A stretch of 64,000 bases of DNA. Origin: Himantopus leucocephalus. Taxonomy: Eukaryota; Chordata; Aves; Charadriiformes; Recurvirostridae. Below are positions 1-13,008 of the stretch, in pieces (position 1 is the stretch's first letter; every line of letters begins with the position of its first letter). The notes below the pieces were generated by a model. It saw nothing but the letters and a program-made list of their open reading frames with translations. It was not told the origin of the DNA and searched no databases. A program made the position numbers and the translations under genes. The DNA lies in assembly GCA_003993805.1 (NCBI GenBank), contig RSEF01000002.1, positions 7,681,957-7,745,956 of the forward strand, in the 5' to 3' direction.

Positions 1-3000
1 TGCATTGCATGTGCATGTATATGCATGTGTGCCTGAAGAGAAGGTGGCTAATACATACAGAATTTAACTGTACCTTAAATAACATGTAAGAAGAATCAGT
101 CACAACAAAATAAAACTATTGATTTTAACTAAATATGGAAGCCCTACATAATCAGTATTTTTTTATTAGTTTTCAAATGTCAAATTTATTATTAAGAGTA
201 ATTTATAAGATTATCAGTGAAATAAATAGTGTACATTCCTATGACTATACTTGACAGTATTTCACAGTTGTGTTTTTCTTCCCCTAACACCTAAGGCATG
301 TAGAACAACTAATTATCGGCTTATTGCTTTTCATTAAGCCAAAGTGGGGGAAAAAAGTCAGGAAAGTGTATTTTGAGGTAGAGTCTGTTTTACATTGCAA
401 ATGATAGTTAAAGAAAGGAAATAGTTTCAAGAATATTGAAAGATACTGTGACTTGTTGAGATAGTTTGTACATGAATACATAAAGGAGGAGAAAGACTTA
501 GGAACCTGGAAAGTGAATCTGTAATATCAGTAATAATAACAATAAAAAGACTTATTTCAGAGGTTATTGAATTCAGGGATAACTTGAGTGTGTTTTGATG
601 AAGTAATTGAATTCAAAATTCAGTGTTTCCTCCTCTTATAATCCCGAAGCCTCTACTGTGAAATTTAGTTGATTTCTTTTGCATGATTATTGAAATCTAA
701 CATTTTCTAACATCTTAAATGGTACTGAATGTTTGGTCTAAATTAAGAGAAACTGAGTGTGTTATTTTATGAATACAGAATTACTTTGATAAGGACCTTA
801 ACATTTTTGTTGAGCAACTGTAAGCATGCATAATGAAAATAAAAGATAAAATCCATTTTCTACAAGTAATGTAATTCATAATTTAGCCATACTTTGCAGC
901 ACTAAAATCACACTACTCATGTTAGCTGTATATGGCACATCAGAAGTCCATAAAGTAGAAAAGTACTAATACTTCATTTTACCAAAGAAAAATTAAAGAT
1001 TCAGAAAGACTATTATGCCCCGTGTAATGCTCCAGATCAAATGAATAGTACATTCTGTAAAGTCACACAGGATATGCACATATTCTGTACAGTTTATAAC
1101 CGATAACCTATGAAGATAACATACATAATTGCTGGTCTAACATTTTAATTGACTTGCTAATATACAAAACAGAGGTGCCGTTTCCTTCTCCACCTATGTA
1201 TTTGAACAAAAATAGTTTTGAATACTGGACTATTTACTGAACTCAATAAAGTCAAATTAATTATAAATTAAAGGCTATTTCTAGCACATTGAATCAAAAA
1301 GACTTGAGATCAGAGATTGTGAATCCAAACAGCCATCAGAAAGTGATAGGTGCTGAACTGCTCACCTCTCCCAAAGCACTGATGAGTCTTGGTCTTTCCT
1401 AGCACTTCAGAAATAATGTACTTCTCATAACACAGTTAAGGAGGGATCAACTCCAGATTCATACATCAAATTTAGGTGTCTGTTAGGTGAGTTAGCTGTG
1501 CAATCTCACAGTGTAGCCAATGAAGACATTTGCAATCAATAAAAGCAAGGGAGTTCAGAAGTTGATTGTTGTAAGCTAGACAACTAAATTTTGTCATCTG
1601 ACTAGCTCCCTAATCTCTACCTGCTGCAAAGACTAGACTCGATTGACTAGAGAGAGAGCATAGACTTCAGTAGTAGGCACAAACCACATTGCAGATGGCT
1701 GGTTAGATTTATCTTTGTCTGCCTAATAATCTACTATAACTTTAGGCACTGTAAGAAAACATTTTCGCTTCCAGATTTTAGCCCAAAAGGTGCTGGTAAC
1801 CATAAGTCCCGTGAATATGCCTGTACAAAGTTTGTAGGCATCCTAGGACACACAAAAGGCACTAGGTTACTGTACTGAGTTAACTAAATCTTACAAATGG
1901 TGTATAAATATAGGTATGGATCTCAGTTCCACCAGAAATGCCTAAAGATCTTTTTTTGAGAAGAAGCCAGTGGAGGCTATATCAGTCTTCAGCATGTTAA
2001 AGATTTAGATATCAGTCTCTTGGATTTAGATTTTATATTATGCTTAAACTATCACTGTCTTTCATCACATTTTTCTTCTGATTCCATCTTTGATGTGTTA
2101 CTTTGCTGTTGTACATCCTAATCCAGGGTGCCAGCTGCCATGGACAGCACTATGTAACTCAAAACCCTTTTGTCTACATCAACATTGAATACACACTTTG
2201 CAAAGACAAGACGTGCACTTTTGGATCTCCAGAGCTTTGGATGGACAATACTGTAAAACTGTATTTAGTAGGTCTACTGTTTTTCTCTTAGAGTCACTTC
2301 TTTATTAACACCTACAGCATCCTACAATGAGAATTATACTCACTGAAGTATGCTTGTTTGTTGTTTCAGATTATTGCCAGTCTTATTTTTCAGAAGAATT
2401 TAACATTTAAAAAACATTGAAAAAGTACTGTGACATTCTAATATTTCGTTTACATGATATAAAGTTCCTCTGCTCCCTTCTTATGGTAGTTGGCAGTGAA
2501 CATTACAGATTGAAAAATCATATCTGTTTTTAGCAAAAAAGTCCAAAAGTGTTTGAGAAAGAGAAGGTTAGTTGGTGAACCTAATTGGTATTGTGTTGTA
2601 ACATATAATTTATTAGTAAGCATTTTCTGTATTGGCTATTCTGGCAGTCCAAATGATTCTCTAAATTCTGAAAAATGTCGTTTTCTTTTTAATGTCTTTA
2701 ACTTCAGCTTTCTAGAAACCTATAAAATGTGAAGGCTATATCATGTCAGCATTTTGGGCAGGCATATAAATGCTACTGAAATCAATTGGCATTTTACAGA
2801 AAAATCAGTTGTAGGACAATGGAAGTTAGTGCATATTAAATGCACTATGTGAATTTATATGTCAATGGCTACTCTTCACTAATTATAGATCGTCTTCAAA
2901 ACTGGAATAAACCGTCTCTCACCAAAGTACATGCCAAAGTCTGTATTAACAAAAGAACATGATTTAATTAGTTTCACACATTCATTTAGGTTTCTAAATG

Positions 3001-4777
3001 TGCTTCAGGTTGGTAAATGAGTTTCTAGGCTGTGATAAAATGTACACAGTAGCTTCATGTTTGCATATGACTGGAGTAGTGTGATCTTGAGATTCCACAT
3101 TTGATCCACACCATGTGTCCACGCTCCTGCTGCCGTGGAGTTTTATTAGTTTGAAGTGGCACATAAGTCAAGCAACATAGAAGTAAATAAGAACACTTAT
3201 CCTGTGTTTAAACATATATAATACATCATATGAAAAAATCAAATCCATATTAAACACTAAAGACTTCAGCGCTAAAAGAATCAGCATAATCACTCACTGC
3301 AACTTTGTTTAGAAGCGACAGTTAAAAAGTGAAAGCTGTAAGCGACTGTGAGAAGCTAAGCAGGGGAAATCTGACCTCCTTTTTGGCACATAAATCTCAT
3401 CCATTTGAATATACACTGAAAAGGGTTAGGGTATTCAGGACAGTCATTTAGCTCAGCTAAACTGAGAGCTGTTAGGTGACATGATTCCACCACAGCAGGC
3501 TGAGTGGTGACTCCAAATGATTGTCCAGGCAAAGTGAAATAGGACTTAAATCACTGGGAAGGAAAAGCAGACTGCTCACACAGGGAAGGGCTGATGTCAC
3601 CTGAGAGGTAGCACCTGCTTCTTTTTGAGGTTCATTTGCTGTCTCTCGGTTAGGTCAAAAGTATGCTGCTGTTTCTCTCTGCTAATGAAAACACTGGTGG
3701 TTTAATCAAAGGTTTTCAGCTGCTTACAGGAAGGGAGTGGTGGAGGGTTACTCGTGAAATCAGCAAAATTGTCAGGAAAAAACCTGAATACTGCTGTGTC
3801 AGAATTAAGATGAAGCCGATAGTGAAGACACTAAATGGACTCAAATACCAAAATTATTTAACCAGAGGAATACACACAATTTCGCTAATTACATGACTTT
3901 CCTGTTCCTTGAGGGATGATGACTCTTTCCAGGAGGAAGTTCAGGCAGCTCAGCACAGTGGTCACAGCTGTGCAGTGCACCATCCTGGGGCTTGCCCGTG
4001 GCATCCTCTGGATGTCGCTTTGGTGCCCTCTTCTACAGCCCTGCCAGTTCTGCCTTGGGTCCTTTCCTGCTACCCCTGGTGTTTCTCTTGTCTTCAAAGT
4101 CTCTCTGTCCCATGTGTCTCACCAAAACTGTCTCCCCCAGGTGTCTCCCCAAGTCTTTGATTATGTGATTTTCTTTATCCCTGGAACAAAATCCTATCTT
4201 ATGTAAGTCTGAGTCTTCAATTAAAACCTTAATTTCACTCTGCTGAGCTGTAATGTTCTGCTTTATTACTGACTAACTATGGCTGTCAACAGCTGCAGGT
4301 ACATGTCATTCTTTGTGGCATTTTAAATTACTTTCTTTATTCAGAGCTGGATAGAAAACTAAGGGTCAATCTAATTGAAAACTGCTATGGCAGCCCAGTG
4401 TGGTTTGACAACTCAGTCTCATTTTCTACTTTCAACATATTGATGATATTTCCCATCTAATTTCAGTTATTTTAATAATACTAGGAATCAAAAAAACAGT
4501 TGAACATTTAGTCTCTGCCAGATAATGAAAGAGGAATAAACTGTAGCTACCATTACAAAAATTTAAAAATAAATTACCTAAAATCTTTTCATGGATTTAC
4601 ACCCTACAAACTTAGGAATTTCTTCAAATGTCAGTAGACATGATAAGAATTTTGGAAACTGAAATGATTTAAGAACAAGACAGTGATATGAATGACTGAA
4701 CAAATGTATCGCTTGATATACTTTTTTTTCTTTGTTATCAAGGGCACTGTGTACTAAATTATGTTCAGACTGGGGAC
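1..4777. other. AT-rich noncoding stretch, no gene recognised
   Basis: Both strands are interrupted by frequent stop codons, and the longest reading frames (under 100 codons, around 3.66-4.2 kb) have no recognisable domain. The first 35 bases are an alternating purine-pyrimidine TGCA/TGTA-rich run. A GC-richer pocket at about 3.9-4.16 kb carries overlapping short frames on both strands, which argues for chance openness rather than coding. No transposon end, tRNA box or splice-site-bounded exon was recognised. Old, highly decayed repeats cannot be excluded by eye. Confidence 0.6.
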
Positions 4778-5072
4778 TGACCTCTTCTCCCTAGTGACAA
4801 GTAATAGGATGAGCTTCAAGTTAAGCCAAGCGAGGTTTAGGATGGATATTAGGAAAAAAAATTTCACTGAAAGGGTTATCCACCATTGGAATAGGCTGCC
4901 CAGGGAGGTTGTGGATTAGCCATCCCTGGAGGTTTTTAAAAAAAGGATAGACGTGGTACTTGGGGATATGGTTTAGATGTGATTTTGTCAGGTTAGGTTA
5001 ATGGTTGGACTTGATGATCTTAAAGGTCCCTTCCAACCTCAACAATTCTATGATTCTATGATTCTATGATTT
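4778..5072 (+). mobile_element. CR1 LINE 3' end, 5'-truncated
   Basis: This is the 3' terminal part of a CR1 non-LTR retrotransposon on the plus strand. It starts near the CCTCTTCTCCCTAGTGACAA block and continues through the end of ORF2, where the translation [17 protein letters not shown] is readable at about 4861-4917 and matches the CR1 reverse-transcriptase C-terminus. It then runs through the conserved 3' UTR (GGACTTGATGATCTTAAAGG) and ends in three tandem ATTCTATG units at about 5046-5070. CR1 elements are normally truncated at the 5' end and lack the poly(A) tail of L1, as here. The copy is non-functional because nearly all of the element is missing. The exact 5' boundary is uncertain by about 10 bases. 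Confidence 0.93.
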
Positions 5073-6077
5073 TAGAAGAGAGAAGAAATATAAATATGAT
5101 TGGTTCAAAGGACTTCTTCTTAAACTTCCACATTTCATGAAGTCTATTTTGAACTATTTGAACCTGACCCTGATTTAGATTTTTTTAATGTTTTGACATT
5201 AACATATACACTCATCCTGCTCTTGGGAACACTAGAAGTCCTTTCCATCCACTAGGAAGAGACAGCAGTCTTTTTCTAGTTAAAGTAATAGTTACAGTAA
5301 TTTGAGGAGTTACTCCTTGCACCAGAAGCTGAGAATGGAGTTGTATTTGTTCAGCTGCATGGATCAAGCTTGCTACAAATCTTGTTCTTTTTCCAGAAAG
5401 AAAGTCTTTCTAATTTTTCCTTTATATTAGTGGCAATATGTTTTTTATATTAGTGCTACTATTGGTAGCTCTGGGGGCCTCCAATCACAAAACAAAGGTC
5501 TTTGCAGTCCATCAGGAACCATTTTGACCCAGTCAGGTAAAAAGAACTTGGATGAAAACAGTTTAATAATTCTCTTCTCAGGGATCCCTTTAAGCTTCTA
5601 TGAAAAGAAAACTTATTACAGATTTACAGCGCTTGCAAATAAAATATCATTAATAATGATTCACCAGTATCCTTAACACTCCATCATTATTCAAATGATG
5701 AAAAACAAGGTATTTACATAAGCAAAAGTTTGATGCTTATGTGGCATAACTCTCATAGTTTCATAATATATCTCATACTGTAAACCTGTTAACCATTTAT
5801 AGCTGATAGAAAATGTTATCACATTCATATGAAATGTGTTGGAAAATCACTGTCAAATGATCTTTGCAGCTCACTAATCAAAGGGTGCATATATTTTGCA
5901 ATTCTTGGACATGTGATTAGGCGCTTCACAGTCAAAAAAGACTTTCTCTAGCATATTTATTTAATTGCTGGGTAAAAAAAAATCTATCTTCTTAAGCTTT
6001 CCCATACCTCAGGCTTTCATATATATCATCAGCCCTTCAAATGGAATTGCTTTTGGAATCCGTAGCCTGGTTCAATC

Positions 6078-6094
6078 TTTTTTTTTTTTTTTTT
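6078..6094. repeat. Poly(T) run of 17
   Basis: An uninterrupted run of 17 T. It could be the complement of a poly(A) tail, but the DNA next to it shows no recognisable retrocopy or SINE, so it is called a homopolymer only. Confidence 0.9.
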
Positions 6095-8946
6095 AATCTG
6101 CAGAAGGGTATGAACTGTGAATGTTCTTTTATGACTGTATCTCATAATTTTCATGTAATATTTTCTATGTTTATGTTTATAGAAAAATTAACTTCCAGTG
6201 CCAAGACCTTAGAAAAATGTCTTTCAAGCTTAGTGATTGCTTCTTTTTGACTTGGTTTCAGTTCACTGTTAGTAATAATTCTGGCTTATGATAACCTATT
6301 TTAACATGTATCAAGGAAGCTGACTGTCAATCCCTATGTAAAAAAACCTAGTTTTTCAGCAAAAAATGAACTAACTAGAAAAAACCTGTGTGGAAAAAGA
6401 CCAGAGAAACATTAGAAGTTTTATATTTGGCCAGTTATGTTAGTAGGCATTTTGTTACAAATCTAGCTATTGATTTTTACTGGAGGTGCGTACACCAGTC
6501 TTCAGGGATGTTTCATGAGATGCACACATATATTTATGGAAGATCAGCTTGCTTAAATAGACGTACCACAAGGAGGGAGTTTCCTCATCTAATATTAACT
6601 TTTTTGCCTTAAAATCAGGCATCTAATTCACACTAGTCATCTAGGTCTGCATTTGTTGTCAATACACAGAGTCTAGCATTTTATTTGTTTTTAAAAAAGT
6701 CTCTCTGTAATGGTTTTAAGGAGGCCAGTTAAGTCACTTTACTAGCTTAGTTAATTTGGATTACTTTTACTGAATACAGAATTTACCTTAGTCTTAAGTG
6801 AACTGTCTAGTCTATGCTTTAGTTAAGAAATCCTCAGAATAACACAAACTTAACCCCCCTCTTTGGTTTCATTAATAAGATGAACAAAATTAGTCTCAGG
6901 ATTGTATGATAAGAAGTTTCTTGTTTGTAGCAGTGCAGTAATTTTCTCATAAATAACTAAACTTTGAGGGAAAAAAGAAGGAACTTCCTGAAATAAGTTA
7001 GCAGTGCTATCATTTTATGAAGAGAAATGGAAAGGATAGTCATGACTGATCCAAGCCTACTTAGATATAACATACACAGAAAATGAATTCTTCTCTAATA
7101 TGGATTAATCTTTGACAAATATAGTTGTCATTTTTTCCTTTAATAATTGCAGATCAGCATTTTATATCATTCACAGAATTGTTAAAGCATGTTGTTTTTT
7201 TTAATTTTCTATTAATTCAGCTTAAATTAATCTCTGCAATGTTCTGTTAAACCCAAATATTTACACCCTGATCTAGTTATACACACAGAACCACTGTTTT
7301 GACAACAATGAAGAGCTGACTAATAAGTGTTGCTAGAATATATTTGCTAGAAGATACAGTTCTGCCATGTGTAATGCAGCTATCAAACAATCTCCCTGAA
7401 TTTTTTTATGAATATATGGTTTGATATGCTAAGAGAAATTGTTCCATGCATTATTTATGTCTATGATAGTATTGTCAGTCATCCTACATTAATTTCAACA
7501 TTCTGTACTATGATAAATGTATATGTGTGTGTGCATACATGTTATTTTTCAGCATCTAATATTTCTCCTTTCAGTAATATTTGAAACCACGTACAAAATA
7601 CTGCATTCAGAATCAGTTAGGCTCAAAACAGTGAGGATTCTTTCAAAATCAGAGCTTGTATCTAAACACAACAAAACAAATCATAGATTAAAAGAATACT
7701 TAAATGAAATTTATGCTTAGTTCCCGGAGAGACATGTAGAAAAACACTGTCAAGCTTGCTTTGTCACTTGAAAATACTTTAGACCCTAGAATTGAAGATC
7801 ACGAGCATGCATGTATTTACAGCTGCAAAACTCTAGATAAAATACACACCAAATGCAAAAGAGACCTAATGTATTCGGTGTGCTTAGAACAAGTTGTACT
7901 GTGTATTTTTTAAGTCTGTGCTGTGTTATTTCATTTACTTCACTTAAAATCAAAGACTTTTGAATAAATTTTCAAGGAGAACATTTCCTAAGAGATCAGG
8001 ACACCTGGATTTAAATGTCTGCAGTTGCATTCCTCACATCCCAGGACATTACCACAGTCACCACATCACCAGATATTTTGTTTAAAAATATGTCCTTCAT
8101 ATCTCCCACTGAAACCAGGCATTGTGTAGCTAGGAATGTCAGAGAAATGGCACCAGAAGTAGAGCAGATTATAGAAGAGCTGATTAAATTCAGTGCTGTA
8201 GCCAAAACAGTGACCTGTTGTATATATAAATTAGAAGTAGAGTAAACAAGATTAAATTAATATTGCTTTGTGTTACATCTAGACATAAGTAAACTAAAAG
8301 AGTATATTAAGCATTTTATAACACTGCAACACAATCTATAGCATTTTGTAAGTTATGTAATATATACAATACATAAAATGTTACTGCAGAGTTGACTTGC
8401 AGTGTAGGTCTGCAAGCAAGGTAGAGGAGAACATATGCAAGTAGTAAAATTTGTGAAAGAGCAAAGGCTGTAGAGTAAGCAGGAATGGTATTTGGCAAAA
8501 TGATAGCAAGTTCAGTTTCCAAAATATTGTCATCCTTGTCTTTAGCAGATAAGATCACCTCTTTTCTGTTGGAAAGGGAGCTGGGGAACATGAAACATGC
8601 ATGAAGAGAGAGGCAAGATGGGAAAGAATGAAGACTCCCACTTTGATTCTATCTTGCCTTGTCGAAGACTTCTCAGACATGGCCATCTTGACCTCAGGGA
8701 CTAAGACAAGCAAAGGCATTAGCTGTCAATTCTAACTATACAGTATCAGCTCCATGTTGTTGCTGATTTAGGTTCCAAGTGTTAAGGACTCTTTTATATA
8801 TGTAGTAGTAATAATTAGTAATGACTAAGAACTAAGATTGACAATGTTTATTGCTAATGAATATCAACCCAATAAATTATTATCCTGAAGTTTAAACTAG
8901 CCTCATCTGTCAATCATTTCCATCACAGTGATTCCTAATTCCCAAA

Positions 8947-9048
8947 TAAAATGTATGTGTACGTTATATATATATATATTACGTGACTATATACGGAAAA
9001 TGTATACACGTTTATTGCACGTACACATTGCACATTTGCAACATATAT
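8947..9048. repeat. TA microsatellite within an ACGT-rich alternating patch
   Basis: About eight TA units at 8964-8980 are flanked on both sides by ACGT. The next 70 bases carry two further ACGT motifs and one ACGG (about 8981, 8992, 9008 and 9019). Alternating purine-pyrimidine steps predominate (GTATGTGTACG, GTATACACG, GCACGTACACA). Such composition can favour cruciform or Z-form DNA; that is an inference and not visible directly. Confidence 0.7.
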
Positions 9049-10060
9049 GCAATTGTAACAATTTCCTTATCATTTAGAAATGAGGCTGGGAGGAAGCCAA
9101 GGTTCTAGTACAGCTCTTTTCAGATGTAGCTCTAAAGTTACAAAAGGTGAGTGCAGATATGGTCATCTCCATTCATTTGCATTCAACACTGCATCAGGCA
9201 GTGTCATTACATTACAAAACCAGGGTCTTAAAAAATAACTGTTATTGTCCTGCTTTCTGTGTTCCACATGGCCAGAGGTGAGCATCTAAAACTGTTTCAG
9301 CAAACATATGGATGCTGCTGTAGTGCTACTTCAGGTGTCCAACTAAACTTCTGTTTGAAATCCCAGATCCTCAGGTGTGTTATGTTTCTCATTACTCTTG
9401 AAATGCTGTTATGGGACAAAGGGAACACATCATTAATATGCAGAATTGACTGTTGGTCCAATTAGTCATAACAGTGTTTTAGTCCAAATTGTAGGAAAAT
9501 CTCGCCAACATCAGTACAGTTAAAATTGTTACACAGAAACCATTTATTTGTACTTACCCCTTCTCTCTGATGTCATGTTCACCTTTTCGGTGTCACTTTG
9601 GGTCCAGAGCTTTTTTCAAGAAGTCATAGGAAGAGAAGACAAGTTGTTGGCATCCAAAGTTGTTTTCTGGGAGGAACAAGATGGTCTTCCTCATCAGTAC
9701 TGGCTTCTACTTGTTGCCCTTTTTGTATGATTTTTTTGTTCAGTTGGTTGTTTTTCTTATTGCAGTCTGCTTCTCTCTTGTGCTTCCAGGTAAGGTTTGA
9801 AGGTTATGCATCACCTCCCTCACCTCAGCTAACCTACTGATTTGTTATTCCTGGATCATCAACTACAACTTTGTATTTTAAATTAAGTAAATTAAGTACT
9901 ACAGTTATACACAGAGTTTTACTGGTGTTTTAGCATACCTTGCAGCACCTTTTAACCTTGCCACCTCATGTTTGATGTCACATCTCCCGATGGGTATTGG
10001 GAAATCACATTGTCAAAACTAATGGTTTGCAGAATCTCTAAATCCCTCTTATTTCTGGGA

Positions 10061-10088
10061 TTTTTTTTTTTTTTTTTGTGTGTGTGTT
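10061..10088. repeat. Poly(T) followed by GT dinucleotides
   Basis: Seventeen T bases run directly into a short GTGTGTGTG series. It is a simple-sequence tract with no retrocopy recognised alongside. Confidence 0.85.
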
Positions 10089-10836
10089 TATTCCATTTGT
10101 TGCTGATGAGACTACACGCTTTTGTAGGAATCTGGAACTCCAGGTTCAGATCCAAGCAGAATAATCCATGTATCCAGCTTTGCCATTCCTTCTAAATATG
10201 GATGTGGGGTGGAGCAAGGATGGGACAGACACACAGAACAGTTTCAGGAGCATAATGTGTGTTCTTCTGATTGACCTTAATGGAAAAAAGAGAGGTAGAA
10301 GCAAATAATCTGGGAGCAGAGCATCCATACCTAATTTGAGGGCAAGGCAGTTTTATTTTTCCCCTTTGGCTTTCCTCTAGGTGAGTATTTTAACTAAACT
10401 TCAATATACATTAGGCTTCAACCCAGTTTCTGCTGATTATCAACTTGTTTAGATGGCCAACTATTTTCTCTTCTTTTTCTGAGAATGTTGGCAAATTTTC
10501 TCAGCTTCTACCATGTAGGTCACCAAGGTTTTCCATGTAGAGTAGCATGAGGCCAAAAACACCTCTTCTGTTCACTCAGACTTCAAGTGATCATCCAGAC
10601 TGGTCAAAAATCAGTTATTATACTTTATCTGAGATACTTGCCAGGATGATAAGAAGACATACTAGCTTTATTCTTGGTCTTCTGCCATCCACAAAAGGTT
10701 TTCATAGAAAGGTTGCTCACTAAAACAATGTGTATCTCATGGGGATGAAGAAACGTAAGGTCCTTGAGATATTGCTCTTGTGTCAAATTGCGCTGTAACT
10801 GAATGCATACTCAGAAGTTACATGAGAGAGACACAA

Positions 10837-10862
10837 GTACTCATGCACTCATGCATGAGTAC
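10837..10862. repeat. Perfect inverted repeat, 11-bp arms, 4-nt loop
   Basis: The left arm GTACTCATGCA (10837-10847) is the exact reverse complement of the right arm TGCATGAGTAC (10852-10862), separated by CTCA. It lies in a 60-base stretch rich in ATGCA, ATGCAC and GTGCAC words. It may have arisen by slippage of an alternating sequence. No transposon end or terminator role is implied. Confidence 0.85.
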
Positions 10863-12911
10863 AAGTGCACATGCACTCACATCTTTAAAATCTTCCAAAA
10901 GAGACAAGAACATCCCATGAAACCCAAGTCCATGTTTAAAGTGGCATTTTGAAATAAAAACCTGCTAGATTTCGTTGTTACAAAGGTTGCATTCAATAAG
11001 TTTGATGTACAAAATGTATAAACAAATACAACAGTCTGAATATGTTTTCATAGAAGAAACAGAGGGGTTTTTTTTGAAAAAACCTCCTGCTTCCCAAAAT
11101 TCCAATGAGCTGTGGTTCACACAATACCCCTAATTCTCTGGGTCCAAGTAGGGCAGGAGTATAAGTACATAATTCTGCAATCTTAGCTTAGGTTTTTAGA
11201 AGCAAAGTGTGTCGAAGTCAGTGCTAAATACTGCTTCTTGTTGTATAGTCAATGGAGAAAAATAAGCATCTGTGTTGAGAAATTGATAAAGATCTTAAAA
11301 CGAGTGTATGCTTTACACTACATCAATTGTAGTCTGAAGGCATCTATTTCTGTGCATTGATGTAAAAAGGGAAATAACCTGAAGAGCCCAGATTTAGACA
11401 ACTAATTTTTAGATATTTAAAGTTAATGTGAACATCATATTAGTTTGGATTAGATCAAGTTGTTCTGTCATTTTCAATTATTTGTATCAAGCTTTTGTAT
11501 GATTTTTTTTTTATTTTTGTGTAAGTTACATATAAAAGAGAACTCTTATAAGCAGACTTTCTACTCAGCAGTTTTCAGATGAAGATTTCAATAACTTTCT
11601 AAAGACTGTACTTTATGATATAGTTCGTGTTGTGCTAGTGGTTACTTTACATTATCACAATTCTCCTTTCTGGTCCTAAAAAGTATTAATCCAGTTACAG
11701 TAGTGCTAAATATTGATGCTCTTCATGTGGGGTACAATAGACTAATAGGAAATAAAAATTCTATATTGTCATAACTAGAACTCAAACTAAATATTAATAT
11801 GTAGTTGGAACCAACCTGGTTATAGATTTTTTCTCAAATCTTCTTTCTTCAAGGTTTTATTAACATTTTTTAGATAACAGTGATGTAAAACTGAAGTATT
11901 CACACTTATTTTCTTTGTGTGGGGGGGAGCAAATTCATAATATATTGGTAATATACACCTATACTATTGGCATCCAACATGAACTAAAGACTTTTTTCCT
12001 AGTCAGTACATAAATGATGTAACATATAAAAGCTAGTTGTTTAAGTGTCTGCCTATCTTTCTAATTCAAAGCTGGCAGTGAAAAAGGATGATTTAGTGGA
12101 GAAAACCTGAAAAAGTATGTCTCTACTGCAATCTTACCTTTTTTTCTAAAACAGAAGCTTAGTATCCATCTTGATATACCATATATGTGATTTAAACTTC
12201 ATAACTGTATGTACAGCAGAACTATCTCCTCTGACAAATGTATGATTTGTTGTCCTTGAGTAATTTAATTTTCTGAAATATTGTAATCACTTTCCACCAA
12301 GACAAATGCCCATCATCATATGATGTTAAATGATCTTTGTGTGATGTGATTACAACTTACAGGAATGATGACAGAGCTAGTTCAGACAGTGTTAAAGAGT
12401 TACAGCTAATCATTACCAATCTGAAATCTGCGCTGACGTTTAGAAGTTGTTTTATTTATATTGGGATACATTCCGTGCAGCAAGCTGCTAGTTAAATGAT
12501 TTGATAAAAGAACTGTTCTCATTTTCCAGGAAATTGATAGTTCTCTTCCTATCAGGAACAAATACAACTGAAATGTACACTGAAACGTACTTGTGTACTT
12601 CTGTATCTAAATGGGAAAACAACTTAAAGAAGTAGAATGCTTCATAGGGAGGCATCAAGAATCATCAAACAACCTGAATTCATACGTATTTCTTGGTCCT
12701 GAGAAAAGTCTCAATAGACTGGGTTCTGGACTAACTGATAGCTGAAAATAAAACCTTAACATTGTAAGAAAGAAATTTTCTTTTTGTTGTTTCATTTCTG
12801 CTGCATTCGGCGAAATGGGATTTTGTATGTTCTTTATACTAGGAAGTACTGCATCAAAAAAACCGTGTACCACAGCCAATTCCTTCTAACTGGAAAAGGT
12901 TAGCTAATTAT

Positions 12912-13008
12912 TTGAGTTAAAAAAAAATAAAGCAAACAAAAACCAAACCCCAAAACACCCAAGCAACAAAAACCACAACAAAACAAACAAAAAAAAAAAC
13001 CACAGAAA
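12912..13008. repeat. A-rich tract with AAC/ACC interruptions
   Basis: About 95 bases are composed almost entirely of A and C, with words such as AAACAAAAACC and CAACAAAACAAAC. It resembles a degenerate (CAAA)n/(A)n low-complexity tract. Nothing upstream looks like a processed pseudogene or SINE body, so no retrotransposon tail is claimed. Confidence 0.8.

Noticed and set aside
3885..4206. Three overlapping frames on both strands in a GC-rich pocket
   Set aside because: Simultaneous openness in several frames reflects base composition. No protein family was recognised.
8011..8245. Mirrored plus and minus frames
   Set aside because: Antisense openness of a single composition-biased segment, with no domain recognised.
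12912..13008. A-rich tract as the tail of a processed pseudogene
   Set aside because: Upstream DNA shows no coding similarity or SINE body, and the tract is a mixed A/C low-complexity sequence rather than a clean poly(A).
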